Shown here: in pieces, positions 5,532-7,651 of the stretch
Layout of the letters: each line of letters starts with the position of its first letter
How positions within the stretch are numbered: the first letter of the stretch is position 1
Source: JAYPUG01 sp038117265
Lineage (GTDB): Bacteria > Pseudomonadota > Alphaproteobacteria > UBA6615
Direction: 5' to 3'
DNA length: 7,651 nt
NCBI GenBank assembly: GCA_038117265.1
Contig: JAYOFO010000100.1
Span: forward strand, 1-7,651
Program-made: the position numbers and the translations under genes
Notes under the pieces: model-generated
Told to the model about the DNA's origin: nothing
Seen by the model: the letters and a program-made list of their open reading frames with translations, nothing else
Database searches by the model: none

Positions 5532-6460
5532 GGGGGTCGTCGGAACGCATCCTGGTGATCAAGCTGGGCGCGCTGGGCGATGTGGTCCAGGCGACGGGCC
5601 CGATGGCGGCGATCCGCGCCCATCACCGCGACGCGCGCATCACCCTGCTGACCGGTCCGGCCTTCGCCGACTTTCTGGGCGCGAGCGGGTGGTTCGACGA
5701 GGTCTGGGTTGACGCGCGGCCCGGCTGGCGGAACTGGCGCGAATGGTTCCGCCTGCGTTCGCGGCTGCGCCGCGGCTGTTTCGACCGGGTCTACGACCTG
5801 CAGACCTCGGACCGTTCCAGTTCCTACTTCCACATCATGCTGCCCGGCCGGCGGCCCGAATGGTCGGGGATCGCGCGCCTCGCCTCGCACCCCCACGCCA
5901 ACCCGATGCGTGACGCGATGCACACCGTCGCGCGCCAGGCCGAACAGCTCTCGATGGCCGGACTGGCCGACGTGCCGCCGCCGGACCTCTGCTGGGTCGC
6001 GGCTGACACGGCGCGCTTCGGGATCGCGGGGCCCTACGTGCTGCTGGTGCCCGGCGGCTCGGCGCACCGGCCCGAGAAGCGCTGGCCGGTCGGCCGCTAC
6101 ACCGAACTGGCGCGCCGGCTGGTCGCACGCGGCATCACCCCGGTGATGATCGGTGCCGGGCCCGACGCCCACGCCACGGGCACGGTCGCCTCGTTCTGCG
6201 AGGGCGCGCGCGACCTGACGGCCGACACGTCTTTCGCCGAGATCGTCGCCCTGGCGCGCGGCGCGGCGGGCGCGGTGGGCAACGACACGGGCCCGATGCA
6301 CCTGATCGCGACGGCGGGCTGCCCGTCCGTGGTGCTGTATTCGTTTGCCTCGGACCCCGCGCTGTGCGCCCAGCAGGGGCCCGACGTGGCGATCCTGCGC
6401 CGCGACATGCTGGGCGAACTTTCCGTCGACGAGGTTGAAGCGACGCTGAAGCTGGACTAA
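5528..6460 (+). CDS. Glycosyltransferase family 9 (ADP-heptose:LPS heptosyltransferase-like)
   Basis: 310 residues with the GT9 pattern. The N-terminus ILVIKLGALGDVVQATGPMAAIR (8-30) is the signature acceptor-side segment, followed by YDLQTSDRSS (89-98). The donor half carries VLLVPGGSAHRPEKRWP (171-187), PVMIGAGPDAH (205-215) and the GNDTGPMHLIATAGCP motif (251-266) that contacts ADP-heptose in WaaC/WaaF. In that family the enzyme transfers heptose to the inner core of lipopolysaccharide on the cytoplasmic side of the inner membrane. It is somewhat shorter than E. coli WaaC and WaaF, as many alphaproteobacterial homologues are. Whether the sugar is truly heptose cannot be told. It shares ATGA with the end of the GT4 gene, so the two form one operon. 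I do not assign waaC or waaF because the family has many paralogues. Confidence 0.92.
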   Translation: MRGSSERILVIKLGALGDVVQATGPMAAIRAHHRDARITLLTGPAFADFLGASGWFDEVWVDARPGWRNWREWFRLRSRLRRGCFDRVYDLQTSDRSSSYFHIMLPGRRPEWSGIARLASHPHANPMRDAMHTVARQAEQLSMAGLADVPPPDLCWVAADTARFGIAGPYVLLVPGGSAHRPEKRWPVGRYTELARRLVARGITPVMIGAGPDAHATGTVASFCEGARDLTADTSFAEIVALARGAAGAVGNDTGPMHLIATAGCPSVVLYSFASDPALCAQQGPDVAILRRDMLGELSVDEVEATLKLD

Positions 6461-6474
6461 ATCCCCCCCGGACG

Positions 6475-6497
6475 CGCCCGGTTTGCTTAACCGGGCG
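6475..6497 (+). terminator. Stem-loop between the glycosyltransferase operon and thrS
   Basis: A perfect 9-bp stem, CGCCCGGTT against AACCGGGCG, closes a 5-base TGCTT loop. It begins 15 bases after the GT9 stop codon and ends 33 bases before the thrS ATG. The following bases (TTGAGATTT) hold some T but no clean T-run, so this is either a weak intrinsic terminator for the operon or a leader element of thrS. The stem is very stable for its size. The terminator call is an inference from position and structure. Confidence 0.5.
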
Positions 6498-6529
6498 TTG
6501 AGATTTCCTGAGTGAGAAACGAGACCATC

Positions 6530-7651
6530 ATGGCCGACGCCGCCCCCAACGACCGGATCACGATCACGCTGCCCGACGGTAGCGCGCGCACCCATGCGCG
6601 CGGCGTGACGGGCGCCGAGGTCGCGGCCGACATCGGCCCGGGTCTCGCCAAGGCGGCGCTCGCCGTGAAGATCGACGGCGAGATGCGCGACCTGGCGCGG
6701 CCGATCGAGGCCGATGCGAACGTCGCCATCGTCACGATGAAGGATCCCGACGCACTCGAACTGATCCGCCACGACGCGGCCCATGTGCTCGCCGAGGCGG
6801 TGCAGGAGCTGTTCCCCGGCACCCAGATCACCTTCGGCCCGTCCACCGAGGACGGCTTCTATTACGACTTCCACCGCGACGAGCCGTTCTCGACCGAGGA
6901 CTTCGCGGCCATCGAGAAGAAGATGGCCGAGATCGTCGCCCGCGACGAGACGATCGTGCGCGAGGTCTGGTCGCGCGACGATGTGCGCGCGCACTTCGCC
7001 GCCGAGGGCGAGACGTTCAAGGCCGAATGGGTCGGCGAGCTGCCCGACGGCGAGGACATCACGATGTACCGCCAGGGCGACTGGATCGATTTGTGCCGCG
7101 GCCCGCACCTGCCCTCGACGGGCCGGCTGCCCAAGGCTTTCAAGCTGATGAAGCTGGCCGGCGCCTACTGGCGCGGCGATGCAGCAAACGCCCAGCTCCA
7201 GCGCATCTACGGCACGGCGTGGCGCGACGAGAAGGAGCTCAACGCCTACCTGACTATGCTGGAAGAGGCCGAGAAGCGTGACCATCGCCGCATCGGCCGC
7301 GAGATGGGCCTGTTCCACATCCAGGAGGAGGCCGTCGGCTCGGTCTTCTGGCATCCCAAGGGCTGGACCCTGTACCAGGCGTGCGAGGCCTATATGCGCC
7401 GCCGCCTCGACGTTGCCGGCTATGTCGAGGTGAAGACGCCGCAGCTCGTCGACCGCGTGCTGTGGGAGCGCTCGGGCCACTGGGAGAAGTTCCGCGAGAA
7501 CATGTTCGTGGCAGAAGTGGACGAGAGCGATCCCGCCGCCGCCAACAAAGAATATGGGGGCCACGAGCACGACCAAGACGCACCCTCGAGCCAGGCCAAC
7601 CGGATGCTGGCGCTGAAGCCGATGAACTGCCCGTGCCACGTGCAGATCTTC
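6530..7651 (+). CDS. thrS: Threonyl-tRNA synthetase, N-terminal 374 residues (runs off right edge)
   Basis: Class II threonine-tRNA ligase, which charges tRNA-Thr in the cytoplasm. The order is as expected. A TGS domain (about 10-70, ITITLPDGS) comes first, then the editing domain that hydrolyses Ser-tRNA-Thr, with its HxxxH pair H81/H85 and the CRGPH motif (C189, H193). Next are a linker with the KLMKLAGAYWRGD block (206-217) and the start of the catalytic core: REMGLFHIQEEAVGSVFWHPKGW (257-279), LWERSGHWEKFRENMF (311-326) and ALKPMNC (361-367). C367 should be the first zinc ligand that recognises threonine. Two oddities: about 25 extra residues versus E. coli between the editing cysteine and this zinc cysteine, mostly at about 328-357, and NCPCH where NCPGH is common. 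The Shine-Dalgarno is weak. The C-terminal core and anticodon domain lie beyond the window. Confidence 0.97.
   Translation, partial: MADAAPNDRITITLPDGSARTHARGVTGAEVAADIGPGLAKAALAVKIDGEMRDLARPIEADANVAIVTMKDPDALELIRHDAAHVLAEAVQELFPGTQITFGPSTEDGFYYDFHRDEPFSTEDFAAIEKKMAEIVARDETIVREVWSRDDVRAHFAAEGETFKAEWVGELPDGEDITMYRQGDWIDLCRGPHLPSTGRLPKAFKLMKLAGAYWRGDAANAQLQRIYGTAWRDEKELNAYLTMLEEAEKRDHRRIGREMGLFHIQEEAVGSVFWHPKGWTLYQACEAYMRRRLDVAGYVEVKTPQLVDRVLWERSGHWEKFRENMFVAEVDESDPAAANKEYGGHEHDQDAPSSQANRMLALKPMNCPCHVQIF

Noticed and set aside
6498..6526. thrS promoter built from TTGAGA (6498-6503)
   Set aside because: The base run 17 nt downstream is GAGACC, a poor -10 element almost touching the start codon.
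5468..7639. A 723-codon open frame on the minus strand, antisense to the GT9 and thrS genes
   Set aside because: Its translation shows no family motif, only His/Arg/Ala/Gly-rich sequence, while the plus strand encodes two clear conserved enzymes. Long antisense frames are common in GC-rich DNA.

Overview
This is an ordinary chromosomal stretch from a GC-rich alphaproteobacterium. I infer the group from three things: a recognisable FzlA-type GST-fold division protein, an alphaproteobacterial-looking ThrRS with an extended central loop, and G+C that looks near 70% by eye. I cannot name the genus. Coding density is very high, no stretch over 300 bases lacks a gene, and I see no tRNA, rRNA, CRISPR array, insertion sequence or prophage sign.

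Layout, left to right. At 1-801 (minus) is a nearly complete PEP-hydrolase-family TIM-barrel protein that runs off the left edge. It diverges across about 140 bases from fzlA (940-1650, plus). fzlA converges on a secreted TPR-repeat protein (1682-2464, minus, GTG start). That gene diverges, across a short gap holding an 18-bp perfect palindrome, from an atypical SDR/epimerase-like protein (2549-3430, plus). The SDR gene overlaps tail-to-tail by 40 bases with an alpha/beta hydrolase (3391-4230, minus). The hydrolase start lies only 20 bases from the start of a divergent two-gene glycosyltransferase unit: GT4-type at 4251-5531 and GT9/heptosyltransferase-type at 5528-6460, joined by an ATGA overlap. 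A 69-base gap with a 9-bp-stem hairpin leads to thrS (6530 to the right edge, partial).

How the genes relate. The only clear operon is the glycosyltransferase pair, which probably builds a surface glycan such as LPS core; thrS follows it but may be transcribed separately. fzlA acts in cell division, and the SDR gene is, from memory, a frequent neighbour of fzlA in alphaproteobacteria. The other genes alternate in strand and look individually controlled.

I did not find a convincing undescribed multi-gene system. The points most worth checking are the intergenic palindrome, the hairpin before thrS, acidic loop insertions in FzlA and ThrRS, and the very tight divergent and convergent gene junctions. 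Several very long open frames antisense to real genes are GC-rich artefacts and are left out.
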